This document shows positions 28,206 through 39,441 of a stretch of DNA of 64,000 nt, piece by piece. The position numbers were made by a program, and so were the translations under genes. The stretch is from Pseudoxanthomonas sp. (lineage in GTDB: Bacteria; Pseudomonadota; Gammaproteobacteria; Xanthomonadales; Xanthomonadaceae), in NCBI RefSeq assembly GCF_035999195.1, contig NZ_DASYGY010000009.1, positions 310,001 through 374,000 of the forward strand, given 5' to 3'. Under the pieces are notes generated by a model, which made no database searches, had not been told where the DNA came from, and saw nothing but the letters and a program-made list of their open reading frames with translations. Within the stretch, counting starts at the first letter, position 1. The number at the start of each line of letters is the position of its first letter.

Positions 28206-30146
28206 ATGAGCCGTCCGCGCATGCCGACTCCCACCGCTGCCCTGCCCGCGCCGCTGCTGTCCTGGCTGGTCGGTCTCGCCCTGCTGCTGGGCCTGCCCTC
28301 TTCGCGCGCCCAGGATGCCGCGGGCGCCAACGCCCGCGCCGACGACGTGAAGCGCTGCCTGCAGCTGCGGCGCGATGCGCCACCGGTGGCGGTCGCATTG
28401 GCGGAATCGCTGCTGCGTGCGCCCGACCTGACCGTCGAAGACGAGATGAAGGTCTACAGCTGCCTCGGCATCGCGGCCGGACTTGCCGGCGACCAGGTCC
28501 GGGCCACCGAGGCCGGCGCGCACATGGAGCGGCTGGTCCGCGAACACCCGCGCCTGCCGGCGGCCTTCCGGGCGCGCGCGTATTCGCAGGCCGGTTCGAT
28601 CTTCCATGGCGCCGGCCAGATCCACCGCGCGGAAGCGGCCTACCTGCAGGTGCAGGCGCTGGCGGCCCACCTGCCGGCGGACGAGGCCGGCCTGTTCCAG
28701 GCCACCACGCTCAGCAATATCGGCCTGATCCATGCGGACTACCTGGATTCGCCTGAGATCGCGGACGACTACCATCGCCGGGCGCTTGCGGCCGCCGCGG
28801 CGGTCGGCCTGGAAGATCCCCTGATCCTCCACAACCATGCGCTCAACCTGGTCAGCCTGGGCCGCACCGCCGATGCCATGGCGGCCATCGACCGGGCCGA
28901 AGCCGTCGCGCGCCGCAAGCAGGCGCAGTCGGTGGTCGATCGCCTGCGTGCCGAACGCGCCGGCCTGTGGATCGCCGACGGACAGCTGGCGAAGGCGGGC
29001 CCGGTGCTCGATGCGGTCATCCGTGCGCAGGAGCGCAGCGCCGACCGTCCCGGCCTGGCAGGATCGCTGGCGAAGCGGTCCACGCTGCAACGCCTGTCCG
29101 GCGATGCGGCCGGTGCGCTGGCGACGGCGAAGCGGGCCTGGTCGTACGTGGACGGTACGCCGCAGCCGCAGAAGCAGCGTGAGGTGCTGCGCGCCTGGAT
29201 GGCCGCGCACGCCGCGCTCGGCCAGGCCGAGGCGGCCATGGCGGTCGGTACGCGCCTGCATGGACTGGAGATGCAGTCCGTCAAGGCGCAGCGGCTGGAG
29301 CTGCTGGCGGACCTGCAGGCACGCAGCGAGAGCGCCGCGGCCCAGCGCGAGTTGCAGGCCATGCGCCACCAGGCGCAGATCCGCCTGCTGAACGACGAGA
29401 AATCGACGCTGCTGCGGCGTGCGGGCGTCGCGCTCCTTCTGCTGCTGGTGCTGGCGGGCGTGGGCTTCGGCCTGCTGCAGCGGCGCAAGAACCGGCAGCT
29501 GCGCCGCGTCAGCGCCACCGACCCGCTCACCGGGCTGCGCAACCGACGTGCCGCCACCGAAAGAATGAAGGCGATCGCAGCGCACTCGCCTGCGGCCGGC
29601 ACGCGCCATGTGCTGTTCCTGATCGACATCGACCATTTCAAGCAGGTCAACGACGGCTTCGGCCACCATGCCGGCGACCAGGTACTGGTCGCGCTGGCGC
29701 GGCGGCTGCGCGAGATCGCGCGCGCCGACGACGTCATCGCACGCTGGGGCGGCGAGGAGTTCCTGATGGCCTGCGCGGATCTCACCGAAGCGCAGGCCTG
29801 CACGGTCGCCTCCCGCCTGCACGAAGCGCTGTGCGAAGTGCATGAAGTGGCGCCGCACCAGCGCTGGCCATTGACCGTGTCGCTGGGGTTCGCGCCGTTC
29901 CCGTTCTTCGACAACGCTGCCGGCGGGTGGGACTACGCCTTGCGCATGGCCGACCGCGCCCTGTACGCCGCCAAGGATCGTCGCAATGCCTGGGCCGGAC
30001 TGTGGGGTCGTGCGTTGCCGGCCGTCGTCACACCGCCGCAGTTGCTCGATGCGCCCGAAGACGCTGTTCGCAGCGGTGTCATCGGACTGGTGGCCAGTTA
30101 CGCAGTGGAACGGCTCCCGCAGGTCCCGGCGGCACGCGCGGCCTAG
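28206..30146 (+). CDS. TPR-containing membrane diguanylate cyclase (GGDEF)
   Basis: 646 aa from ATG 28206 (signal peptide PAPLLSWLVGLALLLGLPSSRAQ). The periplasmic part (about residues 35-395) is helical and TPR-like with repeated Ala/Leu/Tyr patterns. One membrane helix near 400-425 (AGVALLLLLVLAGVGFGLL) leads to a GGDEF domain with active site GGEEF near 515 and an intact inhibitory I-site RADD five residues before it. So it should make c-di-GMP with product inhibition, opposing RpfG nearby. Divergent from prfB; its TAG stop overlaps the TAG of the next gene in the shared CTAG. Confidence 0.88.
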   Translation: MSRPRMPTPTAALPAPLLSWLVGLALLLGLPSSRAQDAAGANARADDVKRCLQLRRDAPPVAVALAESLLRAPDLTVEDEMKVYSCLGIAAGLAGDQVRATEAGAHMERLVREHPRLPAAFRARAYSQAGSIFHGAGQIHRAEAAYLQVQALAAHLPADEAGLFQATTLSNIGLIHADYLDSPEIADDYHRRALAAAAAVGLEDPLILHNHALNLVSLGRTADAMAAIDRAEAVARRKQAQSVVDRLRAERAGLWIADGQLAKAGPVLDAVIRAQERSADRPGLAGSLAKRSTLQRLSGDAAGALATAKRAWSYVDGTPQPQKQREVLRAWMAAHAALGQAEAAMAVGTRLHGLEMQSVKAQRLELLADLQARSESAAAQRELQAMRHQAQIRLLNDEKSTLLRRAGVALLLLLVLAGVGFGLLQRRKNRQLRRVSATDPLTGLRNRRAATERMKAIAAHSPAAGTRHVLFLIDIDHFKQVNDGFGHHAGDQVLVALARRLREIARADDVIARWGGEEFLMACADLTEAQACTVASRLHEALCEVHEVAPHQRWPLTVSLGFAPFPFFDNAAGGWDYALRMADRALYAAKDRRNAWAGLWGRALPAVVTPPQLLDAPEDAVRSGVIGLVASYAVERLPQVPAARAA

Positions 30147-31027
30147 GACGCCTCCGCGCCCGTGCGCTGGCGCAGTTCCTGGCGATAGCGACGGCTGCAG
30201 GGCAGCACGCCGCCGTCCTTGAGGTGCACGCGGGCGTCCCCGGTGTCCATCGGCTCGATCGATGCCACCTGTTCCAGGCTGACGATGTAGCTGCGATGGA
30301 TGCGGGCGAAGCGACGGGGATCGAGACGGGCCTCGATGCCGGCGATCGTGCTGCGCAGCGGGTAGTCATGGCCGCGCACGCGCAGGTTGACGTAGTTGCC
30401 GGCCGCCTGGGCCCATTCGATGTCGTTGGCGGCCACCAGGAACTCGCGGCCGAGCTTACGCACCAGGAAGCGTTCCGGCTGGTCCACCGGTTCCAGCGGA
30501 GGCCCCTCGTCTGGCTCGGCGAGCAGGCTGGCCTCGCCCTGCCAGCGGCGCAGCAGGAAGCGGTAGCCCTCCACGACCACCACGATGGTGGCGAAGCTGC
30601 GCGCGTCCTTCAGGTACTCGTAGGCCAACTCGCGTGGCCACGGCCCGAAGTCGTAGGTCATGCCCTGCGTCCGGTACGCCAGCACGCGCAAGGCGACCAT
30701 GCCCGCCACGTGCACCAGGCAGACCAGCACGCTGGCCAGCGCGTATTCGCCCAGCCGCGTGCGCCAGGTGTCCCAGTGCAGCGGGCGCTCGCGGGTGTAC
30801 CAGACGATGGCCGGAATCAGCACCAGCAGCCATACCAGCGCACTGCTCGTTTCCCAGACCATCGGCTCCCATGCCTGGATGCCCGACTCACCGCGCCGGA
30901 GCTCCATCAGCGTGGTCAGGCTGTTGGCGATGCAGTTGGCTGCGGTCACCGCGATCCAGAATCCCGCCTCCACCCATCCCTTCCACGGCAGGTAGCGCTC
31001 GTAGGTCAATGCATCCTTGTCGCTCAT
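30143..31027 (-). CDS. Membrane-anchored LytTR-family regulator (RpfD-like)
   Basis: 294 aa from ATG 31027 (MSDKDALTYERYLPW). About four hydrophobic helices in the first 160 residues (GFWIAVTAANCIANSLTTL, LVWLLVLIPAIVWY, ALASVLVCLVHVAGMVAL, ATIVVVV). Then a C-terminal LytTR DNA-binding domain: FLVRKLGREFLVAANDIEWAQ, GNYVNLRVRGHDYPLRST and RRFARIHRSYIVSLEQV. There is no receiver domain, so activity is probably set at the membrane. Position near prfB and the LytTR domain suggest the rpfD gene of Xanthomonas; orthology is inferred, not proven. A TACACT box 6 nt before the ATG and four LytTR-type repeats just upstream suggest autoregulation. Confidence 0.82.
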   Translation of the reverse strand: MSDKDALTYERYLPWKGWVEAGFWIAVTAANCIANSLTTLMELRRGESGIQAWEPMVWETSSALVWLLVLIPAIVWYTRERPLHWDTWRTRLGEYALASVLVCLVHVAGMVALRVLAYRTQGMTYDFGPWPRELAYEYLKDARSFATIVVVVEGYRFLLRRWQGEASLLAEPDEGPPLEPVDQPERFLVRKLGREFLVAANDIEWAQAAGNYVNLRVRGHDYPLRSTIAGIEARLDPRRFARIHRSYIVSLEQVASIEPMDTGDARVHLKDGGVLPCSRRYRQELRQRTGAEAS

Positions 31028-31033
31028 GCGCGC

Positions 31034-31039
31034 AGTGTA
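31034..31039 (-). promoter_or_regulatory. -10 box of LytTR gene (leaderless arrangement)
   Basis: TACACT on the minus strand, 6 nt before the ATG at 31027. The -35 position has no TTGACA-like hexamer and is covered by the LytTR-type repeat array, as in activator-dependent promoters. Confidence 0.5.
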
Positions 31040-31043
31040 GCGA

Positions 31044-31115
31044 CCGTTCCCGGGACACGCGCCGCAGTTCGTCCCCGAGGGCCCGCAGTTCGTCACCGGG
31101 CGCCTGACGTTCGTC
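31044..31115 (+). promoter_or_regulatory. Array of four 21-bp-spaced LytTR/AlgR-type binding repeats
   Basis: CAGTTCGTC at 31065-31073 and at 31086-31094, ACGTTCGTC at 31107-31115, and a degenerate CCGTTCCCG at 31044-31052. Start-to-start distance is exactly 21 bp each time, two helical turns, so all sites face the same side. LytTR proteins bind pairs of about 9-bp direct repeats with this period, and AlgR-type sites carry the core CCGTTCGTC. The array lies between the divergent LytTR and acyltransferase genes. Confidence 0.7.
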
Positions 31116-31181
31116 ACTCTGCGATGATCGGCAACGCTCGCCGCCCAGAGGCTGCCGGTTCCAATGAAGAGGGAGTTCGCC

Positions 31182-32390
31182 ATGCAACGTCGCCACGACC
31201 TGGACTGGGTCCGCGTATGCGCGTTCGCGCTGCTGGTCCTGTACCACGTGGGCATGTACTACGTGACCTGGGACTGGCACGTCAAAAGCCCGGCCGCCAG
31301 CGAGGCGCTGGAGCCCTTCATGCTGCTCAGCTCGCCCTGGCGGCTGTCGTTGCTGTTCCTGGTCTCGGGCACGGCCACCGCGTTCCTGCTGGGCAAGGCG
31401 CAGCGGCGGGCGGAAGCGGCCGGAACCCGCACGCGCTTCCTGGGCGGCCGCTCATGGCGGCTGCTGGTGCCGCTGGTCTTCGGCATGCTGGTGATCGTGC
31501 CGCCGCAGGCCTATTACGAAGTGGTCGAGCAGTTGCCGGGCGGCTACCACGACGGCTACCTGGCGTTCTATGGGCGCTACCTGACCGCCTACGACGGCTT
31601 TTGCGATGCCGACGGTTGCCTGGACGTCCCCACATGGAACCATCTGTGGTTCGTCGCCTATCTCTGGGTCTATACCCTGGTGCTGTGGCTGTTATGGCGG
31701 CTGGCGCCGCGGGCGCTCGACGCGTCTGGCAGTCTGCTCGCGCGCGCGTTGTCCGGGCTGGGAGTGCTGGTCTGGCCAGTCCTGTTCCTGGGGATGGCAC
31801 GGGTCCTGCTGGTCGGCCGCTTCGAGCAGACACATGCCCTGGTCGACGACTGGTACAACCATGCGCAGTACTTCGGCGTCTTCTTGTTCGGCTTCCTCGT
31901 CGCCCGTGCAGAAGGGGTATGGCAGGCGATCGACCGGCTGCGCTGGCCGGCGCTGGCGACGTGGCTCGCCAGCTGGGCGGCACTGATAGCCTACTTCACC
32001 CGCTATGCCGATGCCGATCCGCCGGAAGCGCTGCGCATGGCCATGCGCATGGGCTGGGCACTGAACCAGTGGTGCGCCATCCTCGCGGTGCTCGGCTTCG
32101 CGTACCACTGGCGACCCGGCGACAGCCGCGCCTTGCGCTATCTGGTGGCCGCGGTGTTCCCCGTCTACATCCTGCACCAGACCGTCATCGTGGTGGTGGC
32201 GCACCACCTGAAGCCGCTGGCGATTCCGCCCGCCTTCGAGGGCCCGTTGCTGGTCGCGATCACCTTCGCCGCGTGCTTCGCGGGCTACGAAGTGATCCGG
32301 CGCGTACGCTGGCTGCGGCCGCTGTTCGGGTCGAAACCCACGGAAGGCGCGGTGCGCAACGGACCGCCGCTGGCGACCGAGCCGCGGTGA
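31182..32390 (+). CDS. Acyltransferase family 3 membrane protein
   Basis: 402 aa from ATG 31182, which has AGAGGGAG upstream; an ATG 18 nt earlier has none. About ten hydrophobic helices. Acyltransferase-3 signatures: RHDLDWVRVCAFALLVLYHVGMY with the catalytic-type His, WRLSLLFLVSGTATAFLLG, RLLVPLVFGMLV, HLWFVAYLWVYTL and a late FPVYILHQTVIVV. Members O-acylate surface sugars, glucans or lipids; the substrate here is unknown. Divergent from the LytTR gene with the repeat array between them, so it may be a target of that regulator. Its stop is 7 bp from the convergent recJ stop. Confidence 0.85.
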   Translation: MQRRHDLDWVRVCAFALLVLYHVGMYYVTWDWHVKSPAASEALEPFMLLSSPWRLSLLFLVSGTATAFLLGKAQRRAEAAGTRTRFLGGRSWRLLVPLVFGMLVIVPPQAYYEVVEQLPGGYHDGYLAFYGRYLTAYDGFCDADGCLDVPTWNHLWFVAYLWVYTLVLWLLWRLAPRALDASGSLLARALSGLGVLVWPVLFLGMARVLLVGRFEQTHALVDDWYNHAQYFGVFLFGFLVARAEGVWQAIDRLRWPALATWLASWAALIAYFTRYADADPPEALRMAMRMGWALNQWCAILAVLGFAYHWRPGDSRALRYLVAAVFPVYILHQTVIVVVAHHLKPLAIPPAFEGPLLVAITFAACFAGYEVIRRVRWLRPLFGSKPTEGAVRNGPPLATEPR

Positions 32391-32397
32391 CGGCGGC

Positions 32398-34125
32398 TCA
32401 GTCCGCCGCCTGCCAATGACGCAGCAGCAACTGGATGCCACGACGGTCCTTCCAGTCGTCGGTGTCCAGTTGATACGCGGCCTGGATGCGGGTGGGCGGT
32501 GGCACGTCGTGCCAGCCGTTGAACTGGATGGCATTCAACGGCGAGGCATGCCCGGCCGCGCGCAACGAGAACTTCAGGTGCTTCTCGCCGACCACGCGCC
32601 AGTCCAGCACGTCGAACATCCCATCGAACACCGGCTCCGGAAAACCCTGCCCCCAGGGTCCGGCACTGCGCAGCACGTCGGCATGCGCGCGATCGAACTC
32701 CTCGGACGCCAGCTCGCCATCGCTCAGCACCTCCTCGCGCAGCAGGTCGTCGTCGAGCATCGCGTGTGCGTACTGGTGGAACGCGAGGCGGAACGACGGC
32801 AGCGCGCTTTCGTCCAGCGACAGGCCTGCCGCCATGGCGTGACCGCCGAAACGCTGGATCAGGCCGGGGTGCGCGGTGTCGATGGCCGCCAGTGCGTCGC
32901 GGATGTGGAAACCGGGGATCGAACGCGCCGAACCGCGCAAGATGGTGCTGCCCGGCTCCGCCGGTGCGAACGCGATCACCGGCCGGTGCAGGCGTTCCTT
33001 GATCTTCGATGCGACCAGGCCCACCACGCCCGGGTGCCATTCCGGATCGAACAGGCAAGGCGCCAGCGGTACGGGCGCATCACCAGCATTGTCGATACGG
33101 GCCAGCGCCGCGTGCGCCTCGTCGACCATCTGCTGCTGCACGCCACGGCGTTCGGCATTGATGCCCTCCAGCACGCGCGCCATCTCGTCGGCCTGGGCGG
33201 CGTCGTCGGTCAGCAGGCACGCGATGCCCAGCGCCATGTCCTCCAGCCGTCCCGCCGCATTCAGGCGCGGCGCGATGGCGAAGCCGATGTCCGCGGCGGT
33301 GAGGCGCGCGGGATCGCGTCCGGCCACCCGCATCAGCGCCTGCAGGCCCGCGCACCCTTGCCCCGCGCGCAGGCGGCGCAGGCCGGCACCAACCAGGGCG
33401 CGGTTGTTCGCATCCAGTGGCACCAGGTCCGCGACGGTGCCGATGGCGACCAGATCGAGCAGCGTGGACAGGTCCGGTTCCGCGCCGTCGAACGCACCGC
33501 GTTCGCGCAGCACGCGACGCAGCGCGAGCAGCACGTAGAACATCACGCCGACCCCGGCCAGCGCCTTGCTGGGGAACGGATCGCCCCGCAGGTTCGGATT
33601 GACGATGACATCGGCCGGTGGCAGTTGGTCGCCGGGCAGGTGGTGATCAGTCACCAACACCTGCCAGCCTCGCGCCTTCGCCGCCGCGATACCGGCGTGG
33701 CAGGCGATGCCGTGATCGACCGTGACCAGAAGGTCTGGCTGCAATGCCGAAAGCTCGTCCACCAGCGAAGGCGACAGGCCATAGCCATGCACCATGCGGT
33801 TGGGCACGGCAGGCGTCACCCGGCGCGCGCCCAGCAGGCACAGCCCCCGCACGCCGACCGCGCAGGCGGTGGCGCCGTCGCAGTCGAAGTCGCCGACGAT
33901 GACGATGTGGCGGTCCTGCGCGATCGCATCGGCCAGCAAGGCGGTGGCGGCACCCAGTCCACCGAGCGAATCGGGCGGCAACAGATGCGCCAGCCGCGGT
34001 TGCGCCTGGTCGAGGGACAGCGCGCCGCGTGCCTCGTAGATGCGTCGGAGCAGCGGCGGCACCGTGTCCGGCCAGTGTCCGCCCGCGGCGATAGCGCGAC
34101 GGCGGATCCGCGGGGATGACGTCAT
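32398..34125 (-). CDS. recJ: Single-stranded-DNA-specific exonuclease RecJ
   Basis: 575 aa from ATG 34125; the open frame extends upstream but only as a shadow of rpfE. RecJ degrades single-stranded DNA 5'-3' in RecFOR repair and mismatch repair. DHH-family motifs: VIVGDFDCDGATACAVG, VTVDHGIACHAG, VLVTDHHLPGD, and the DHHA1-type region (RGSARSIPGFHIRDAL, GGHAMAAGLSL). Start overlaps the rpfE stop (ATGA), so the two are translated in series. Its upstream greA-rpfE-recJ order equals that of Xanthomonas. Confidence 0.95.
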   Translation of the reverse strand: MTSSPRIRRRAIAAGGHWPDTVPPLLRRIYEARGALSLDQAQPRLAHLLPPDSLGGLGAATALLADAIAQDRHIVIVGDFDCDGATACAVGVRGLCLLGARRVTPAVPNRMVHGYGLSPSLVDELSALQPDLLVTVDHGIACHAGIAAAKARGWQVLVTDHHLPGDQLPPADVIVNPNLRGDPFPSKALAGVGVMFYVLLALRRVLRERGAFDGAEPDLSTLLDLVAIGTVADLVPLDANNRALVGAGLRRLRAGQGCAGLQALMRVAGRDPARLTAADIGFAIAPRLNAAGRLEDMALGIACLLTDDAAQADEMARVLEGINAERRGVQQQMVDEAHAALARIDNAGDAPVPLAPCLFDPEWHPGVVGLVASKIKERLHRPVIAFAPAEPGSTILRGSARSIPGFHIRDALAAIDTAHPGLIQRFGGHAMAAGLSLDESALPSFRLAFHQYAHAMLDDDLLREEVLSDGELASEEFDRAHADVLRSAGPWGQGFPEPVFDGMFDVLDWRVVGEKHLKFSLRAAGHASPLNAIQFNGWHDVPPPTRIQAAYQLDTDDWKDRRGIQLLLRHWQAAD

Positions 34126-35075
34126 GCGGGAACGTGGTCCGGGCGCGCCGTATCCAGACGTTGCAATGCGCCGCGCCACAGGCGCCAGCGCTGTTCGCGG
34201 CGCAGCGAAAACAGGGCGCCATCCTCGAAGTCGAGCGTGAGCGCGTCGAGTTCGCGCGTGCGCAGGGCGTCCAGCAGCGGCCGCAGCGCATCGCGGCACA
34301 GCAGGTCCAGGTTGCGCAGGTGGCGCAGGTCGATCAATGCATCCACGCCGCCTTCGCCATTGGCATGCGTCGCTTCCACGCCGGCGACCTGCGCCAGCGA
34401 CTGCAACAGCACGTCGTTGCCTTTCACCTGGCGGAAGCCGGTGCGCACGGCATCCGGCAGCACGCCGCCGCCCCAGAACCAGAGCGAGTTCACCGGCGGC
34501 TTGCCTTGGGCGACCCGCTGCGCGTTCCACGGATGGTTGTGCAGCAGCACCTGGGCTTCGCTGAGCAGGGCGCGCCAGCGACGGCCCGCATCGCCCTCGG
34601 GAAGATGGGCGAACAGATCGTCGCCCAGCACCTCGCTGGCCGGTGCGAACGTCGGCAGCTTCGCCTCCATCGGCAGGCGCAGGTACCAGCGCGCCGGCTG
34701 CGGTGCGTCGAGCAGCATGCCGGCATCGCCGAACAGGGGCTTCAACGCGGGAAGCAGGTGCGCGGTGTCCTCGTCGGTGAGCGCCAGCGCTTCGCCGTAG
34801 GCCAGCATGCGGGCGCCCGTCATGTCGGGGGAGACGCGTGCCGGATCCGCGCGCAGCCACCGGGCGCCCGCCGCATCCTGCGCATCGCGCTGGCGCGTCA
34901 GGGCGGCGACCGGCCAGTGGTCCGGCACCAGCTGGAACTGCCGCCGCAGCTGCGCGCGCTCGCCGCCCTCGCCCTCGCTGCGGTCCGCGCGCCCCAACGC
35001 CTTCGCGACGTCGGGCGGCAACAGCTGCCCGACCAGGCGGGTGCGCGCAGGCAGCAGCAGGGTGGCCTGGGCCAT
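34122..35075 (-). CDS. rpfE: RpfE-like protein (COG4255)
   Basis: 317 aa, no signal peptide. Segments RWLRADPARVSPDMTGARML, QPARWYLRLP, HNHPWNAQRVAQGKPPVNSLWFWGGGVLP and FRQVKGNDVLLQSLA belong to the RpfE/COG4255 family, sometimes labelled phosphoglycerate-mutase-like. In X. campestris rpfE modulates extracellular enzyme and polysaccharide output; the biochemical activity is unknown. Between greA (7 bp) and recJ (overlapping ATGA) on the same strand. Identification rests on family motifs and on synteny with recJ and greA. Confidence 0.85.
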   Translation of the reverse strand: MAQATLLLPARTRLVGQLLPPDVAKALGRADRSEGEGGERAQLRRQFQLVPDHWPVAALTRQRDAQDAAGARWLRADPARVSPDMTGARMLAYGEALALTDEDTAHLLPALKPLFGDAGMLLDAPQPARWYLRLPMEAKLPTFAPASEVLGDDLFAHLPEGDAGRRWRALLSEAQVLLHNHPWNAQRVAQGKPPVNSLWFWGGGVLPDAVRTGFRQVKGNDVLLQSLAQVAGVEATHANGEGGVDALIDLRHLRNLDLLCRDALRPLLDALRTRELDALTLDFEDGALFSLRREQRWRLWRGALQRLDTARPDHVPA

Positions 35076-35082
35076 CGGTCCG

Positions 35083-35555
35083 TCAGTCGGCGTAGGAAAC
35101 GCTGACGATTTCGTACTCGCGCTGGCCGGCCGGCGCGTCGATGGTGACGCTGTCGCCCTCGTGCTTGCCGATCAGGGCGCGGGCCAGCGGCGAGGAGATC
35201 GCGATCAGGCCCTGCTTGATGTCGGCCTCCAGGTCGCCGACGACCTGGTAGCGCTTCTCCTCGTCGGTATCCACGTCGGCCAGCACCACCTTGGCGCCGA
35301 ACACGATGCGCGAGCCCGCGTTGAGCTTGCTGACGTCGATGATCTCGGCGTGCGACAGTTCGCCTTCCAGCTGCTTGATGCGGCCTTCGATGAAGCCCTG
35401 CTGCTCGCGCGCGGCGTGGTACTCGGCGTTTTCCTTCAGATCGCCGTGCGCACGCGCTTCGGCGATGGCGGCGATCACTTCAGGTCGCTTGACCGTCTTC
35501 AGCTGGTCCAGTTCCTGGCGCAGGCGCTGCGCGCCTTGCATGGTCAATGGGGCTC

Positions 35556-35559
<4 letters not shown>
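35083..35559 (-). CDS. greA: Transcription elongation factor GreA
   Basis: 158 aa from a GTG at 35559 (MRAPLTMQGAQRLRQELDQLK), the exact length of E. coli GreA. AAGGAG lies 8 nt before the GTG inside the carB end; the internal ATG at 35541 would drop six conserved residues. Coiled-coil with the tip acids (HGDLKENAEYHAAREQQ) that rescue backtracked RNA polymerase, then the C-terminal FKBP-like domain. Starts overlapping the carB stop (GTGA), so it is translationally coupled to the car operon. Confidence 0.95.
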
Positions 35560-38801
<3,242 letters not shown>

Positions 38802-38877
38802 GATGTCCTCGATCTGTTGCGTATCCGTCGCGCGCGATGCGCTGCGCGACGCGGGAAGTGGTCGGCGGGCCGCCGGC

Positions 38878-39441
38878 TCAGAGTCTTGCTTCGTCGATGC
38901 CGCAGGTGTCCGCGACCGCCGCCATGAAGGCATCCATCTCGGCGTCGTCCATGTCCACGTCCGGGAACTCCCGTTCCAGCACCTTGGCCTCCGGGGTGGA
39001 CATGAAGGCAGCCACCTCGCCCATCGCCTCCAGCGGCATGCCGCCCAGCGCGGCCTCCGGCGACGGCGCCGGCCGCTCCTCGAGCTTGGCGACCACGCCG
39101 TCGCGTACGAACGCCATCAACGTGCGGCCCCCGTCCGTCTCGGCGAAGGCAAGCCACGCGCCGGCGGTCTGTTCGTCGCCGAACAGCTGCTTGAACGCGC
39201 CATCCAGCTTGCGCTTCATCACCGGCTTGAGCTCACCCACGATGCACGCGCGCTCGGTGGCGCTCAGCTCGGTCAGGGCCGGCTGCTCGTCCATCTTCTC
39301 GTCCAGGACCCGGTCCATCGCGTTGTCGAAACCGAGGGTCTGCTGCAGACGGCGCACCTGGTCGTCGGTCGGCACCGATGCCGCTGCCGGCACGGCAAGT
39401 GCCGCCAGCAGGACCGCCAGCCCGCGGATGGCAACGGTCAT
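38878..39441 (-). CDS. Secreted protein of unknown function inside the car operon
   Basis: 187 aa. Signal peptide MTVAIRGLAVLLAALAVPAAA. The mature part is helical and acidic, with ELSATERACIVGELKPVMKRKLDGAFKQLF, EAMGEVAAFMSTPEAKVLEREFPDVD and a C-terminal Cys (ADTCGIDEARL); the two Cys may bond. The FMSTPEAK element is typical of DUF2059-like periplasmic proteins. Its ATG overlaps the carA stop (ATGA) and it ends 76 bp before carB, so it is made from the car mRNA. It has no obvious link to carbamoyl phosphate. Confidence 0.75.
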   Translation of the reverse strand: MTVAIRGLAVLLAALAVPAAASVPTDDQVRRLQQTLGFDNAMDRVLDEKMDEQPALTELSATERACIVGELKPVMKRKLDGAFKQLFGDEQTAGAWLAFAETDGGRTLMAFVRDGVVAKLEERPAPSPEAALGGMPLEAMGEVAAFMSTPEAKVLEREFPDVDMDDAEMDAFMAAVADTCGIDEARL

